Shown here: positions 27,590 to 37,253 of the stretch, one piece after another
How the letters are laid out: every line of letters starts with the position of its first letter
Position numbering within the stretch: position 1 is the stretch's first letter
DNA from: Rubrivivax sp. SCN 71-131
Lineage (GTDB): Bacteria; Pseudomonadota; Gammaproteobacteria; Burkholderiales; Burkholderiaceae_C
Assembly (NCBI GenBank): GCA_001724995.1
Contig: MEFD01000043.1
Location: forward strand, 62,001-126,000
Direction: 5' to 3'
Length of the DNA stretch: 64,000 nt
Notes under the pieces: model-generated
What the model saw: the letters and a program-made list of their open reading frames with translations, nothing else
Told to the model about the DNA's origin: nothing
Database searches by the model: none
Translations under genes and position numbers: made by a program

Positions 27590-28090
27590 TCACTCGGCGA
27601 GTCGAACGCGCTCGATCACCAGGTCGTCGAGCGGCACGTCGTCGTGAAAGCCCTTGCGGCCGGTGCGCACCTTCTCCATCGCGTCCACCGTATCGGTGCC
27701 GGCGACGACCTTGCCGAAGACGGCGTAGCCCCAGCCGTCCTGCGCCCGGTCGTTGTCGAGGAAGCCGTTGTCGCTGGTGTTGATGAAGAACTGCGCCGTG
27801 GCCGAGTGCGGGTCCGAGGTGCGCGCCATCGCCAGCGTGTACTTCTGGTTCTTCAGCCCGTTCTTCGCCTCGTTGGCGATCGGCTTTTCGGTGGGCTTTT
27901 GCTTCATGCCCGGCTCGAAGCCGCCGCCCTGGATCATGAAGCCCTTGATGACGCGGTGGAACACGGTGCCGTCGTAGTGCCCCTTCTGCGCGTAGGCGAG
28001 GAAGTTGCGCACGCTCTCGGGGGCCCGCTCGTCGTCGAGCTCGATGTCCAGGCTGCCCTGGCTCGTCTGCATCTTCACGGTCTTGGTCAT
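27590..28090 (-). CDS. ppiB: Cytoplasmic peptidyl-prolyl cis-trans isomerase (cyclophilin B)
   Basis: 166 residues without a signal peptide. Cyclophilin motifs include [15 protein letters not shown] (catalytic Arg), ATAQFFIN and YAVFGKVVAG. It is preceded by its secreted paralogue with a three-base gap, suggesting tandem duplication and co-transcription. Confidence 0.95.
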   Translation of the reverse strand: MTKTVKMQTSQGSLDIELDDERAPESVRNFLAYAQKGHYDGTVFHRVIKGFMIQGGGFEPGMKQKPTEKPIANEAKNGLKNQKYTLAMARTSDPHSATAQFFINTSDNGFLDNDRAQDGWGYAVFGKVVAGTDTVDAMEKVRTGRKGFHDDVPLDDLVIERVRLAE

Positions 28091-28093
28091 GGC

Positions 28094-28675
28094 TTATTCC
28101 TCCAGGGTGGCCTTGCGGATGACGACGTCAGCGCTCGGCAGATTGGCAAACGCGGGGCCGCGATCGACGGTGGGCACGGCCCTGATGCGGTCGACCACGT
28201 CCATGCCTTGCGCGACCTTGCCGAACACCGCATAGCCGCCGCCGTAGTTGTCCAGCGGCAGGTTGTCGACGACGTTGATGAAAAACTGCGCGGTTGCGCT
28301 GTTGGGCGCGGCGGTGCGCGCCATCGCCAGCGATCCGCGGACGTTGGAGAGGCCGTTGCCGGCTTCGAGCGGAATCGCTGCACCCGTGGGCTTCTGCACC
28401 CGGTCGGGGGTGAAGCCGCCGCCCTGGATCATGAAGCCGTCGATGACGCGGTGGAAGATCGTGCCGTCGTAGTGCCCGGCCTTGACGTACTGCAGGAAGT
28501 TCTCGACCGATCGCGGCGCCTTGGCTGCGTCTAGTTCGAGCACGATGTCGCCCAGGTTCGTCGCCAGGCGGACTTTCTGCGCCCATGCCGTCGGCGCAGC
28601 CCCCAGGCCCAGGATCAGCGCAAGTGCCAGGGTCGGTCGCGCGGCCGAGGGCCGGCGCGGCTTCTTCTCGTTCAT
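28094..28675 (-). CDS. ppiA: Periplasmic peptidyl-prolyl cis-trans isomerase (cyclophilin A)
   Basis: 193 residues. A signal peptide ([20 protein letters not shown]) precedes a cyclophilin domain with [24 protein letters not shown] and [10 protein letters not shown]. It assists proline isomerisation in periplasmic proteins. Divergent from cysS. Confidence 0.93.
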   Translation of the reverse strand: MNEKKPRRPSAARPTLALALILGLGAAPTAWAQKVRLATNLGDIVLELDAAKAPRSVENFLQYVKAGHYDGTIFHRVIDGFMIQGGGFTPDRVQKPTGAAIPLEAGNGLSNVRGSLAMARTAAPNSATAQFFINVVDNLPLDNYGGGYAVFGKVAQGMDVVDRIRAVPTVDRGPAFANLPSADVVIRKATLEE

Positions 28676-28737
28676 GGGTACTCCGGTTCTTCCGCTCGGG
28701 TGGCCCTCGCACGCAAATCCGCGCGTAGCCCGCTCGC

Positions 28738-28743
28738 TATACT
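28738..28743 (+). promoter_or_regulatory. -10 element TATACT upstream of cysS
   Basis: TATACT stands out in GC-rich DNA about 100 bases before the cysS ATG in the gap divergent to ppiA. The -35 is poor. The leader would be about 95 bases and shows no T-box-like features that I can recognise. Confidence 0.4.
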
Positions 28744-28844
28744 GGTCGATTCTATCGGGCGCCTTCCATGCTGCTGCGAGCCGCCTGGAAGCTGCTTTCG
28801 CCCGGTCCCGACGTCCCCCGCGCCGTCGCCCCCGCAGCCGACGC

Positions 28845-30233
28845 ATGAGCCTTCGCATCCACAACACGCTGACGCGCCGCGTCGAGGACTTCCGGCCCAT
28901 CGAGCCCGGCCACGTGCGCATGTACGTGTGCGGCATGACGATCTACGACCTTTGCCACATGGGCCACGCGCGGATGATGATGGCCTTCGACGTCGTCTAC
29001 CGCTGGCTGCTGGAGAGCGGCTTTCGCGTCACCTACGTGCGCAACATCACCGACATCGACGACAAGATCATCCGCCGCGCGCTGGAGCGAGGCATCTCGA
29101 TCCGCCAGCTCACCGACGAGATGATCGCGGCGATGCGCCAGGACATCGCCGCCATCGGCATCCTTGCGCCCACGCACGAGCCGCGCGCCACCGACTACGT
29201 GCCGCAGATGCTCTCGCTGATCACGCGCCTGGAGGACAAGGGCCTGGCCTACCGCGCCGGCAACGGCGACGTCAACTTCGCGGTGCGCCGCTTCCCGGGC
29301 TACGGCAAGCTCTCCGGCAAGTCGATCGACGAGCTGCGCGCCGGCGAACGCGTGGAGGTGGCCGACGGCAAGGAGGACCCGCTGGACTTCGTGCTGTGGA
29401 AGGCCGCCAAGCCCGAGGAGCCCGAGGATGCCCGCTGGGAGAGCCCCTTCGGTTGCGGCCGACCGGGCTGGCACATCGAGTGCTCGGCGATGAGCGGCGC
29501 CCTGCTGGGCGAGCCCTTCGACATCCACGGCGGCGGCATGGACCTGCAGTTCCCGCACCACGAGAACGAGATCGCGCAGAGCGAGGGCGCCAGCGGCCGG
29601 ACCTTCGTCAACGTGTGGATGCACAACGGCTTCCTCAACGTCGACAACGAGAAGATGTCCAAGTCGCTGGGCAACTTCTTCACCATCCGCGACGTGCTGA
29701 AGGTGTTCGACGGCGAGACGCTGCGCTTCTTCATGCTGCGCACGCACTACCGCAGCCCCTTCAACTTCAGCGACGCCAATCTCGAGGATGCGCGCCAGGC
29801 GCTGCGCCGGCTCTACACCGCGCTGGATGCGGCGCTGGGCGACGAGCCCGTGGCCGCCGCGATGCCGGTGGACTGGAGCGAGCCGCGTGCCGCAGCGTTT
29901 CGCGCGGCGATGGACGACGACTTCAACACGCCGGCGGCGATGGCGGTGCTGTTCGAACTCGCCAGCGAGGTCAACCGCGGTGGCGGTGCCGCGCGCGCGC
30001 GTCTGCTGCGCCGGCTCGGGCAGTGCCTGGGCGTGCTGCAGCAGCATCCGCGCAGCTTCCTGCAGGCCGGCGGGGCCCTGGACGAGGCGGCGGTCCTGAC
30101 TGCGATCGCGGCCCGTGCGGCCGCCAAGGCCGCGCGCGACTTCGCCGAGGCCGACCGCATCCGCAGTGCGCTCGCGCAGCAGGGGGTCGAACTCAAGGAT
30201 GGCCCGCAGGGCACGACCTGGGTGAGGGCCTGA
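28845..30233 (+). CDS. cysS: Cysteinyl-tRNA synthetase
   Basis: 462 residues from ATG 28845. Class I features: zinc Cys in YVCGMTIYD, the HIGH-like HMGH, a zinc-ligand segment [10 protein letters not shown] with [10 protein letters not shown], and KMSKSLGN. The C-terminal ~60 residues are the anticodon-recognition domain. An upstream open stretch in the same frame is the divergent promoter region and is not part of the protein. Confidence 0.97.
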   Translation: MSLRIHNTLTRRVEDFRPIEPGHVRMYVCGMTIYDLCHMGHARMMMAFDVVYRWLLESGFRVTYVRNITDIDDKIIRRALERGISIRQLTDEMIAAMRQDIAAIGILAPTHEPRATDYVPQMLSLITRLEDKGLAYRAGNGDVNFAVRRFPGYGKLSGKSIDELRAGERVEVADGKEDPLDFVLWKAAKPEEPEDARWESPFGCGRPGWHIECSAMSGALLGEPFDIHGGGMDLQFPHHENEIAQSEGASGRTFVNVWMHNGFLNVDNEKMSKSLGNFFTIRDVLKVFDGETLRFFMLRTHYRSPFNFSDANLEDARQALRRLYTALDAALGDEPVAAAMPVDWSEPRAAAFRAAMDDDFNTPAAMAVLFELASEVNRGGGAARARLLRRLGQCLGVLQQHPRSFLQAGGALDEAAVLTAIAARAAAKAARDFAEADRIRSALAQQGVELKDGPQGTTWVRA

Positions 30234-30237
30234 ACCC

Positions 30238-30933
30238 TTGTCGCAACGACAGGCCAGCCCCAAGCCGCAGGCGCCCGCCGCGTCGCCGCAGGAAGGCGCG
30301 CTCGTCGCCCCCGTCTACTGGGACGACGCCTGCCGGCATCTCTCGCGGCGCGACCGCGTGATGAAGCGGCTGATCCCGCGCTACGGCAGCGCCCGGCTGC
30401 AGAGCCGCGGCGATGCCTTCACGACGCTGGCGCGCTCGATCGTCGGCCAGCAGATCTCGGTCAAGGCCGCGCAGTCGGTGTGGGAGCGCTTCGTGCAGCT
30501 CGCAGCCGGCGACGGCCCGGGGCTGGCGCCGGTGCAGGTTCTGGCGCATGCGCCGGCGCGCCTGCGCGAAGCCGGGCTGTCGCTGCGCAAGGCCGAGTAC
30601 CTGCTCGATCTCTCGCGCCATTTCGAGGGCGGGAGCGTGCACGTCGACCAGTGGCAGCGCATGGACGACGAGGCCATCATCGAAGAGCTGGTGGCCATTC
30701 GCGGCATCGGCCGCTGGACGGCGGAGATGTTCCTCATCTTCCACCTCATGCGACCGAACGTGCTGCCGCTGGACGACGTCGGCCTGCTGCGCGGCGTCAG
30801 CCTGAACTACTTCAGCGGCGAGCCGGTCTCGCGCGCCGAGGCGCGCGAACTCGGCGAGGCATGGGCGCCGTTTCGCTCGGTGGCGACTTGGTATATTTGG
30901 CGCAGCCTCGACCCGCTGCCGGTGGAGTATTGA
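30238..30933 (+). CDS. DNA-3-methyladenine glycosylase II family (AlkA-like)
   Basis: 231 residues from a TTG four bases after the cysS stop; no better in-frame start preserves the fold. It is an HhH-GPD protein with [13 protein letters not shown], the helix-hairpin-helix [17 protein letters not shown] and the catalytic Asp in LPLDDVGLL. It excises alkylated purines. There is no Ada-type domain. Its stop overlaps the accA start (TGATG). Confidence 0.9.
   Translation: MSQRQASPKPQAPAASPQEGALVAPVYWDDACRHLSRRDRVMKRLIPRYGSARLQSRGDAFTTLARSIVGQQISVKAAQSVWERFVQLAAGDGPGLAPVQVLAHAPARLREAGLSLRKAEYLLDLSRHFEGGSVHVDQWQRMDDEAIIEELVAIRGIGRWTAEMFLIFHLMRPNVLPLDDVGLLRGVSLNYFSGEPVSRAEARELGEAWAPFRSVATWYIWRSLDPLPVEY
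30889..30897 (+). promoter_or_regulatory. Extended -10 (TGGTATATT) before accA
   Basis: An extended -10, TG-n-TATATT, lies inside the last codons of the glycosylase gene, 36 bases before the accA ATG. It would let accA be expressed apart from the repair gene. Confidence 0.45.
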
Positions 30934-31904
30934 TGAGCAAACGTCACTTTCTGGATTTCGAGCACCCCATCGCCGAGCTCGAGTCCAAGATCGACGAACT
31001 GCGCTTCGTGCAGAGCGAGTCGGCGGTCGACATCTCGGATGAGATCGAGCGCCTGTCCAAGAAGAGCCAGCAGCTCACCAAGGACATCTATTCCAGCCTC
31101 TCGCCCTGGCAGGTGACGCAGATCGCGCGTCACGCGCAGCGCCCCTACACGCTGGACTACGTGGCCGAGATCTTCACCGACTTCCAGGAGCTGCACGGCG
31201 ACCGCCACTTCGGCGACGATCTTTCCATCGTCGGCGGCCTGGCGCGCTTCAACGGCCAGGCGTGCATGGTGATCGGCCACCAGAAGGGGCGCGACACCAA
31301 GGAGCGCACGGCGCGCAACTTCGGCATGTCGCGTCCAGAGGGCTACCGCAAGGCGCTGCGCATGATGAAGCTGGCCGAGAAGTTCGGCCTGCCGGTGTTC
31401 ACCTTCGTCGACACGCCCGGCGCCTATCCGGGCATCGGCGCGGAGGAGCGCGGGCAGTCGGAAGCCATTGGCCGCAACATCTTCGAGATGGCGCAGCTGC
31501 AGGTGCCCATCGTCTGCACCATCATCGGCGAGGGCGGCTCCGGCGGCGCGCTGGCCATCAGCGTCGGCGACCAGGTGCTGATGCTGCAGTTCAGCGTCTA
31601 CTCGGTCATCTCGCCCGAGGGCTGTGCCTCGATTCTGTGGAAGACCGCCGAGCGCGCCAGCGATGCCGCCGAGGCGCTGGGCATCACCGCGCATCGCCTG
31701 AAGGCGCTCGGAGTGGTCGACAAGATCGTCAACGAGCCGGTGGGCGGCGCACACCGCGATCCCAAATGGATGGCCGCGCAGCTCAAGCGTGCGCTCAACG
31801 ACGCGCTACGCCAGGTCGTCGACCTCGAGCCCCGCGAGCTGCTGCAGCGGCGCTACGAGCGGCTGCAGGCCTACGGCCGCTTCGTCGACACCAAGGAACG
31901 CTGA
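30933..31904 (+). CDS. accA: Acetyl-CoA carboxylase carboxyltransferase subunit alpha
   Basis: 323 residues. A coiled N-terminus ([16 protein letters not shown]) is followed by the crotonase-like carboxyltransferase domain with [27 protein letters not shown] and [11 protein letters not shown]. With AccD it moves CO2 from carboxybiotin to acetyl-CoA, the first step of fatty acid synthesis. tilS follows after 21 bases. Confidence 0.97.
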   Translation: MSKRHFLDFEHPIAELESKIDELRFVQSESAVDISDEIERLSKKSQQLTKDIYSSLSPWQVTQIARHAQRPYTLDYVAEIFTDFQELHGDRHFGDDLSIVGGLARFNGQACMVIGHQKGRDTKERTARNFGMSRPEGYRKALRMMKLAEKFGLPVFTFVDTPGAYPGIGAEERGQSEAIGRNIFEMAQLQVPIVCTIIGEGGSGGALAISVGDQVLMLQFSVYSVISPEGCASILWKTAERASDAAEALGITAHRLKALGVVDKIVNEPVGGAHRDPKWMAAQLKRALNDALRQVVDLEPRELLQRRYERLQAYGRFVDTKER

Positions 31905-31925
31905 GCGCGGCCCGAGGCGGGCCCC

Positions 31926-33242
31926 ATGGACAGGCCCGAGCCCGCGCATCGCCTGCATCTGGGCGTGGCCGCCAGCGGCGGCATCGACTCCACCGCGCTG
32001 CTGCACGCCAGCGCGCGCCTGGCCACGCCGCTGGGCGTGCAGGTGCATGCCCTGCACGTGCATCACGGCTTGCAGGCGCAGGCCGATGCCTGGCTCGCGG
32101 GTGTGGCTGCCCAGTGCAGGCGCTGGTCGGCACGGGGCCTGGCGATCGAGTTCCACGCGCAGCGCCTGCCGGGCCGGCCCGCCCGCGGCGAGAGCGTCGA
32201 AGCCTGGGCGCGCCGCGAACGCTACCGGGCGCTGGCGACGATGGCGCACGAGGCCGGTTGCGACGTCGTGCTGCTGGCCCACCATCGCCGCGACCAGGCG
32301 GAGACGGTGCTGTTGCAGGCGCTGCGCGGCGCCGGCTCCGCGGGCCTGGCGGCGATGCCGGGGCGGCGCGAGCGCGACGGCGTCGTCTGGCTGCGTCCCT
32401 GGCTGGAGCAGTCGCGTGAGGCGATCGAGGCCTACGCGCGGCGCTGGCGCCTGCGTGCGGTGATCGATCCATCCAACGCCGACCCGCGCTTCGCGCGCAG
32501 CCGCCTGCGCATCCAGGTCTGGCCGGCGCTGCACGCAGCCTTCCCCGATGCCGAAGTCGCGCTGGCGGCGGTGGCGCGCCAGGCGGCGCTCGCGCACGCG
32601 CTGGAGCGCGAGGTCGCCGCGCAGGACCTGCAAGGCCTGATCGACGGCGAGGCCCTGCGGCTCACGCCATGGCGGGCGTTGACTCCGGCGCGGCGCGCCG
32701 GGGCGCTGCGCGCGTGGCTGGCGCACGCGCTCGCGCCCGGCTGGCCGCTGTCGCTGCTGCAGCGGCTGCTGCGGGAACTGCCCGAGGCGCGACAGGCGCG
32801 ATGGCCGGCCGGCGCGCTCGAGTTGCGCCTGCATCGCGGGCGGCTGCTGGCCGTGCCGCCGCTGGCGACGGCGAGGCCGACCGCTGCCCCGCCCGACGCA
32901 ACACGCACCCTCGACCTCTCGCATCCCGGCGAGCATGAACTCCCACCCTGGCCGGGCCGCCTGCGCGTCGAGGCGGTGCAGCAGGGCGGCGTTCCCGCAG
33001 CGCTGCTGCGCGCATGTCAGTTGCGCGCGCGCACAGGGGGCGAGCAATTCCAGCGTCACCCCCAGGGTCCGCCGCGACGGCTGAAGAAGCAGTTCCAGGA
33101 CCTGGGCGTCCCGGCCTGGGAGCGCGCCGCACCGCTGCTCTGGGCGCAGGATCGGCTCATCTTCGTTCCGGGTCTGGGCCTGGATGCCCGGGTCCAGGCC
33201 TGCCCGGGCGCGCCGCGCCTGCAACTGCAGTGGATTGCCTGA
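31926..33242 (+). CDS. tilS: tRNA(Ile)-lysidine synthetase TilS
   Basis: 438 residues. PP-loop ASGGIDSTALLH near residue 16, then HVHHGLQAQADAW and AHHRRDQAETVLLQ, followed by the TilS substrate-binding and C-terminal domains (RRLKKQFQDLGVPAW). It makes lysidine at C34 of tRNA-Ile(CAU). The accA-tilS order is common in proteobacteria. Confidence 0.95.
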   Translation: MDRPEPAHRLHLGVAASGGIDSTALLHASARLATPLGVQVHALHVHHGLQAQADAWLAGVAAQCRRWSARGLAIEFHAQRLPGRPARGESVEAWARRERYRALATMAHEAGCDVVLLAHHRRDQAETVLLQALRGAGSAGLAAMPGRRERDGVVWLRPWLEQSREAIEAYARRWRLRAVIDPSNADPRFARSRLRIQVWPALHAAFPDAEVALAAVARQAALAHALEREVAAQDLQGLIDGEALRLTPWRALTPARRAGALRAWLAHALAPGWPLSLLQRLLRELPEARQARWPAGALELRLHRGRLLAVPPLATARPTAAPPDATRTLDLSHPGEHELPPWPGRLRVEAVQQGGVPAALLRACQLRARTGGEQFQRHPQGPPRRLKKQFQDLGVPAWERAAPLLWAQDRLIFVPGLGLDARVQACPGAPRLQLQWIA

Positions 33243-33314
33243 GCCGGCCCCGCAGTCACCGGGTGCGGATGTCGGCCGGTGGCCGCGGGGGGCAGCGAGT
33301 GGCCGGGCGCCCAC

Positions 33315-33320
33315 TACAAT
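33315..33320 (+). promoter_or_regulatory. -10 element TACAAT upstream of the aspartokinase gene
   Basis: TACAAT lies 70 bases before the ATG at 33391, with a weak -35. The leader contains a short GCGC-TTTT-GCGC hairpin at about 33323-33334. Confidence 0.35.
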
Positions 33321-33390
33321 CCCGCGCTTTTGCGCCGCGGTCCTGCTTGCCGCTGCGCGTCCTGCGATTGCGGCGCTTGGGCAGACATTC

Positions 33391-34668
33391 ATGGCATTGA
33401 TCGTTCACAAGTACGGCGGCACGTCGATGGGTTCGACGGAGCGCATCCGCAGCGTCGCCCAGCGCGTGGCCAAGTGGGCCCGCGCCGGGCACCGCGTCGT
33501 GGTGGTGCCCTCGGCGATGAGCGGCGAGACCAATCGCCTGCTCGCCTTGGCCAAGGAAGTGGCGCCGCCATCGTCCACGCCGCAAAGCCTGCGCGAGCAG
33601 GATGCGATCGCGGCCACCGGCGAGCAGGTCTCGGTCGGCCTGCTGGCGCTGGCGCTGCAGGCGCAAGGGCAGCCGGCCGTCAGCTTCGCCGGCTGGCAGG
33701 TGCCCATCGTCACCGACGAAGCCTTCACCAAGGCGCGCATCCAGCGCATCGAGGACGCGCGCGTGTGCGCCGCACTCGACGCCGGCAAGGTGGTCATCAT
33801 CACCGGCTTCCAGGGCATCGACGAGGCCGGCGACGTGACCACGCTCGGCCGCGGCGGCAGCGACACCTCGGCGGTGGCGGTGGCCGCGGCGCTCGGCGCC
33901 GACGAGTGCCTCATCTTCACCGACGTCGATGGCGTCTACACCACCGACCCGCGCATCGTTCCCGAAGCCCGCCGCCTCGCCACGGTGAGCTTCGAGGAAA
34001 TGCTGGAAATGGCGAGCCTGGGCTCCAAGGTGCTGCAGATCCGCTCCGTCGAATTCGCGGGCAAGTACAAGGTGCCGGTGCGCGTACTCTCCAGCTTCAC
34101 GCCGCCGGACATCCCGCTCGAGGAGGAGTCCCGCTCGGGCACGCTGATCACTTTCGAGGAAGACGAGAAGATGGAACAAGCCGTCGTGTCGGGCATCGCG
34201 TTCAACCGCGACGAAGCCAAGATCACCGTGATGGGCGTGCCCGACCGCCCGGGCATCGCGTTCCAGATCCTCGGTCCGGTGGCCGAAGCCAACATCGACG
34301 TCGACGTCATCATCCAGAACGTCTCGCACGACGGGCGCACCGACTTCTCCTTCACCGTCAACCGCGGCGATTACGCGCGCACGGTCGACCTGCTGATGAA
34401 CAGCGTGGTCCCGGCCACCGGCGCGCAGCAGGTGATCGGCGACCCGAAGATCTGCAAGGTCTCGATCGTCGGCATCGGCATGCGCAGCCACGTCGGCGTG
34501 GCCAGCAAGATGTTCCGCACCCTCTCCGAGGAGGGCATCAACATCCAGATGATCAGTACCAGCGAAATCAAGACCAGCGTCGTCATCGACGAGAAGTACA
34601 TGGAGCTTGCCGTACGCGCGCTGCACAGGGCCTTCGAGCTCGACGCCGGCAGTGTCGCTGCGGAGTGA
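33391..34668 (+). CDS. lysC: Aspartate kinase
   Basis: 425 residues. The kinase domain begins ALIVHKYGGTSMGS and includes TLGRGGSDTSAVA and FTDVDGVYTTDPR. Two C-terminal ACT domains start near residue 265 (ITVMGVPDRPG and VSIVGIGMRSHVG), which normally give feedback inhibition by lysine and threonine. First step of the Asp-family amino acid pathway. An internal alternative start for a beta subunit, as in some relatives, was not evaluated. Confidence 0.95.
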   Translation: MALIVHKYGGTSMGSTERIRSVAQRVAKWARAGHRVVVVPSAMSGETNRLLALAKEVAPPSSTPQSLREQDAIAATGEQVSVGLLALALQAQGQPAVSFAGWQVPIVTDEAFTKARIQRIEDARVCAALDAGKVVIITGFQGIDEAGDVTTLGRGGSDTSAVAVAAALGADECLIFTDVDGVYTTDPRIVPEARRLATVSFEEMLEMASLGSKVLQIRSVEFAGKYKVPVRVLSSFTPPDIPLEEESRSGTLITFEEDEKMEQAVVSGIAFNRDEAKITVMGVPDRPGIAFQILGPVAEANIDVDVIIQNVSHDGRTDFSFTVNRGDYARTVDLLMNSVVPATGAQQVIGDPKICKVSIVGIGMRSHVGVASKMFRTLSEEGINIQMISTSEIKTSVVIDEKYMELAVRALHRAFELDAGSVAAE

Positions 34669-34711
34669 GCGACGCCCGATTCGGGGCTAGAATGCGCGCC
34701 TTCTTCGCGCT

Positions 34712-34804
34712 GGAGTCGTGACCGAGTGGCCGAAGGTGCTCCCCTGCTAAGGGAGTATGTGGGCAAAACCTGCATCGAGGGTTCGAATCCCTCCGACTCC
34801 GCCA
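34712..34804 (+). tRNA. tRNA-Ser (GCT)
   Basis: A complete class II tRNA with encoded CCA. The acceptor stem GGAGTCG/CGACTCC closes, and the anticodon loop CTGCTAA has anticodon GCT, reading AGC and AGU. The long variable arm (GGGAGTATGTGGGCAAAACC region) is serine-specific, and the T-arm GGTTCGAATCC is canonical. A -10 TAGAAT lies at 34688-34693. Confidence 0.97.
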
Positions 34805-34812
34805 AGCCTTCG

Positions 34813-34842
34813 ACGCCCCGCGCTTGCGGGGCGTTCCTGTTT
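34813..34842 (+). terminator. Rho-independent terminator after tRNA-Ser
   Basis: ACGCCCCGC (34813-34821), loop GCTT, then GCGGGGCGT (34826-34834) form a perfect nine-base stem followed by TCCTGTTT. It separates the tRNA from the glpQ-like gene. Confidence 0.8.
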
Positions 34843-34854
34843 CCGGAGGTCGCC

Positions 34855-35831
34855 ATGCCTGTGCTTCGATCGTGGCTGGGACTTGCCGTCCTCGGCTGCC
34901 TGCTGGCGGTCGGCCTGCCGGCCCGGGCGCTGGACCTGCAGGGCCACCGCGGGGCACGCGGGCTGGCACCCGAGAACACGCTGCGCGGCTTCGAGGTCGC
35001 GCTGCAGCACGGCGTAAGCACGCTCGAGCTCGACATCGCGATCACGCGCGACGGCGTGCTCGTCATTCATCACGACCTGGAGCTCAACCCGGCGATCGCG
35101 CGCGACGAGCAGGGCCGCTGGCTGGAGACGTCCAGCGCGACCATCCACACGATGAGCTGGGCCGAGCTGCAGCGCTACGACGTCGGCCGCCTGAAACCGG
35201 GTTCGAACTATGCCAAGCCCTATCCCGACCAGGTGGGCGCCGATGGCGTGCGCATCCCGCGGCTGTCCGAGCTGTTCGAGCTGGTGCAGAAGGGCGGGCA
35301 CGACCGCGTGCGTTTGGCCATCGAGACCAAGATCAGCCCCATCCGCCCCGACGCCACGCGGCCGCCGGAGGAATTCGCCGCCCTGCTGATGGACGAGATC
35401 CGCCGCGCCGGCATGCTGGGCCGCGTGCAGATCCTGTCCTTCGACTGGCGCTCGCTGCAGGCCGTGCAGCGGCTGGCGCCCGAGGTGCCCACGGTCTACC
35501 TGAGCGCGCAGCAGCGCTGGCTCGACAACATCCAGGCCGACGTGCGCAAGGCCTCGCCGTGGACGGCGGGCATCGCCTACCACGACCACGGCTCGGTGCC
35601 GGCGATGATCAAGGCCGCCGGCGGTCGCATCTGGTCGGTCTTCCACGGCGACCTGGATGCCGGCAAGCTGAAGGCCGCCAAGGCGCTGGGCCTGCAGGTG
35701 CTGGCGTGGACACGGTCAATGACCCCGTGACGATGCGCCGCATGCTGGACCTGGGTGTCGACGGCCTGATCACCGACCGGCCCGACCTCGCACAGCAGGT
35801 GCTGCGCGAGCGCGGCATCACGGCCCGCTGA
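34855..35831 (+). pseudogene. glpQ: Glycerophosphodiester phosphodiesterase with a 2-base frameshift
   Basis: From ATG 34855 (GGAGGT at 34844-34849) the frame codes a signal peptide (LGLAVLGCLLAVGLPARA) and a GDPD domain with QGHRGARGLAPENT, ELDIAITRDGVLVIHHD and LAIETKI. At 35710-35713 the dinucleotide AC is present twice. After LQVLAW the frame changes and stops at 35730, while the other frame continues TVNDPVTMRRMLDLGVDGLITDRPD to a stop at 35831. Removing one AC restores a single protein of 324 residues. The lost part contains the last family motif. It is either a recent mutation or a sequencing error. Confidence 0.85.
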
Positions 35832-36046
35832 GCGCGCCGCCGCGCCCAGGCGCGGGATGCCGGCCGCTCTTCGTGCCGCATGTGCAAGGTGGTCGCCTGC
35901 GCGTGCCCTTCCTGCATGCCGATGCGGCCGGCGCCACGCGGCCGTTGCTTCGCGTGCTGGCCCGGCTGCCGACGCCGGCCGTGGCCAAGCCCTCCGCCCC
36001 GGTCCGGATCGAGCGAGCGCCCCCGTGCGCACCATCGGACGCTGGC

Positions 36047-36052
36047 CATAAT
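36047..36052 (+). promoter_or_regulatory. -10 element CATAAT before tRNA-Leu
   Basis: CATAAT ends nine bases before the tRNA-Leu 5' end in otherwise GC-rich DNA. The rest of the 35832-36061 gap shows no gene. Confidence 0.45.
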
Positions 36053-36061
36053 GCGCCGCCG

Positions 36062-36150
36062 GCCCGGATGGCGGAATCGGTAGACGCAGCGGACTTAAAA
36101 TCCGCGGCCCCTCGCGGGGCGTGCGGGTTCGACCCCCGCTCCGGGCACCA
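36062..36150 (+). tRNA. tRNA-Leu (TAA)
   Basis: Acceptor arms GCCCGGA and TCCGGGC pair, and CCA is encoded at 36148-36150. The anticodon loop CTTAAAA gives anticodon TAA for UUA and UUG. The long variable arm (CGGCCCCTCGCGGGGCG region) fits leucine. Confidence 0.97.
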
Positions 36151-36155
36151 AGGCT

Positions 36156-36171
36156 GAGGCCGACTGGCCTC
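36156..36171 (+). terminator. Stem-loop after tRNA-Leu
   Basis: GAGGCC-GACT-GGCCTC forms a six-base stem five bases after the tRNA CCA. The T-run is poor, so termination is likely but not certain. Confidence 0.45.
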
Positions 36172-36261
36172 GCGCGCCGTCTTCTCGTCGTTGGGTCGGC
36201 GGATGGGTGGCGCCTGCAAGGCCTGCAACGCCTGTCAGAGCCGGCCTGAGGGCCTGCGATG

Positions 36262-36351
36262 TGGCGGAAGCGGTGAGATTCGAACTCACGAACGGGTCGC
36301 CCCGTCGCCGGTTTTCAAGACCGGTGCCTTCAACCGCTCGGCCACGCTTCC
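36262..36351 (-). tRNA. tRNA-Ser (TGA)
   Basis: Read on the minus strand: acceptor GGAAGCG pairs with CGCTTCC, the anticodon loop CTTGAAA has anticodon TGA (UCA and related codons), and there is a long variable arm and encoded CCA. It lies just downstream of apaH on the same strand. Confidence 0.97.
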
Positions 36352-36374
36352 ATGGGGGGTTGGTGACGGCGATT

Positions 36375-37187
36375 CTAGGCGTGCACGTCCGCGGCGCAGC
36401 TCACCTGTACGATTTCGTGGCGGCCGCCGTCGACGCGCACCGCGGTGAGTTGGCGGCCCCAGACGCAGCCGGTGTCCAGACCCAGCAGCCCGGGGCGATC
36501 GATGAGGCCTTGCGCGCTCCAGTGGCCAAAGGCGATGGGCTGGCCGCGGGTCGCGCGATCGGGCACCTCGTACCAGGGCATGCAGCCCGGCGGAGCTTCG
36601 GTCTCCTTGGCGGCGAACTCGAGCTCGCCCTGCGGCGTGCAGTAGCGCATGCGGGTGAGGGCGTTGATGACGAAGCGCCAGCGTTCCGGGCCGGTGAGCG
36701 CTTCGTGCCAGCGGCGCGGCTCGTCGCCGTACATGCTCGGCAGGAAGTCGGCGAAGCCGGGGCCACGCACGAGTGCGTGCACCTCGGCGGCCAGGCGCAG
36801 CGCGTCGGCCGTGGTCCATTGCGGCGGCACGCCGGCGTGCACGCACAGCCAGCCGCTGTCCAGCACCGCCAGCGGCTGCGCGCGCAGCCAGTCCAGCCAG
36901 AGCTGGCGGTCGGGCGCCTGGAGGATCGCGTCCAGCGTGTCGCTGCGGTGCGGGCGCCGCAGGCCGGCGGCGACGACCAGCAGGTGCAGGTCGTGGTTGC
37001 CGAGCAGGCAGGTGGCCGCCCCCTGCAGCGCACGCAGGCGCTGCAGCACCTGCAGCGAGGCGGGGCCGCGGTTGACGAGGTCGCCGAGGACGACGATGCG
37101 GTCGCGCGAAGGGGAGAAGCCGATCTCCGCCAGCAGGCGGTCGAAGGCGCTGCAGCAACCCTGCAGGTCGCCGATCAAATGAACCAT
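36375..37187 (-). CDS. apaH: Symmetrical bis(5'-nucleosyl)-tetraphosphatase ApaH
   Basis: 270 residues with the PPP-type phosphatase motifs IGDLQG, LGDLVNRGP, LLGNHD and CVHAGVPPQW. It splits Ap4A to two ADP and removes Np4-type caps from RNA. Its ATG at 37187 faces the CNNM gene divergently with 66 bases between. Confidence 0.95.
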   Translation of the reverse strand: MVHLIGDLQGCCSAFDRLLAEIGFSPSRDRIVVLGDLVNRGPASLQVLQRLRALQGAATCLLGNHDLHLLVVAAGLRRPHRSDTLDAILQAPDRQLWLDWLRAQPLAVLDSGWLCVHAGVPPQWTTADALRLAAEVHALVRGPGFADFLPSMYGDEPRRWHEALTGPERWRFVINALTRMRYCTPQGELEFAAKETEAPPGCMPWYEVPDRATRGQPIAFGHWSAQGLIDRPGLLGLDTGCVWGRQLTAVRVDGGRHEIVQVSCAADVHA

Positions 37188-37253
37188 GTCGCGATTCTGC
37201 TACGCTCGTCATTCTTCGCAACGCCACCGCCGGCCCTGTCGCCGACGGCGCGC

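Noticed and set aside
34726..34854. N-terminal extension of the glpQ-like frame
   Set aside because: These codons are tRNA-Ser and its terminator; the signal peptide begins at ATG 34855 after a good GGAGGT.
35873..36157. Small open frame reading MAESVDAADLKSAA
   Set aside because: This is the common false peptide produced by translating a tRNA-Leu gene.
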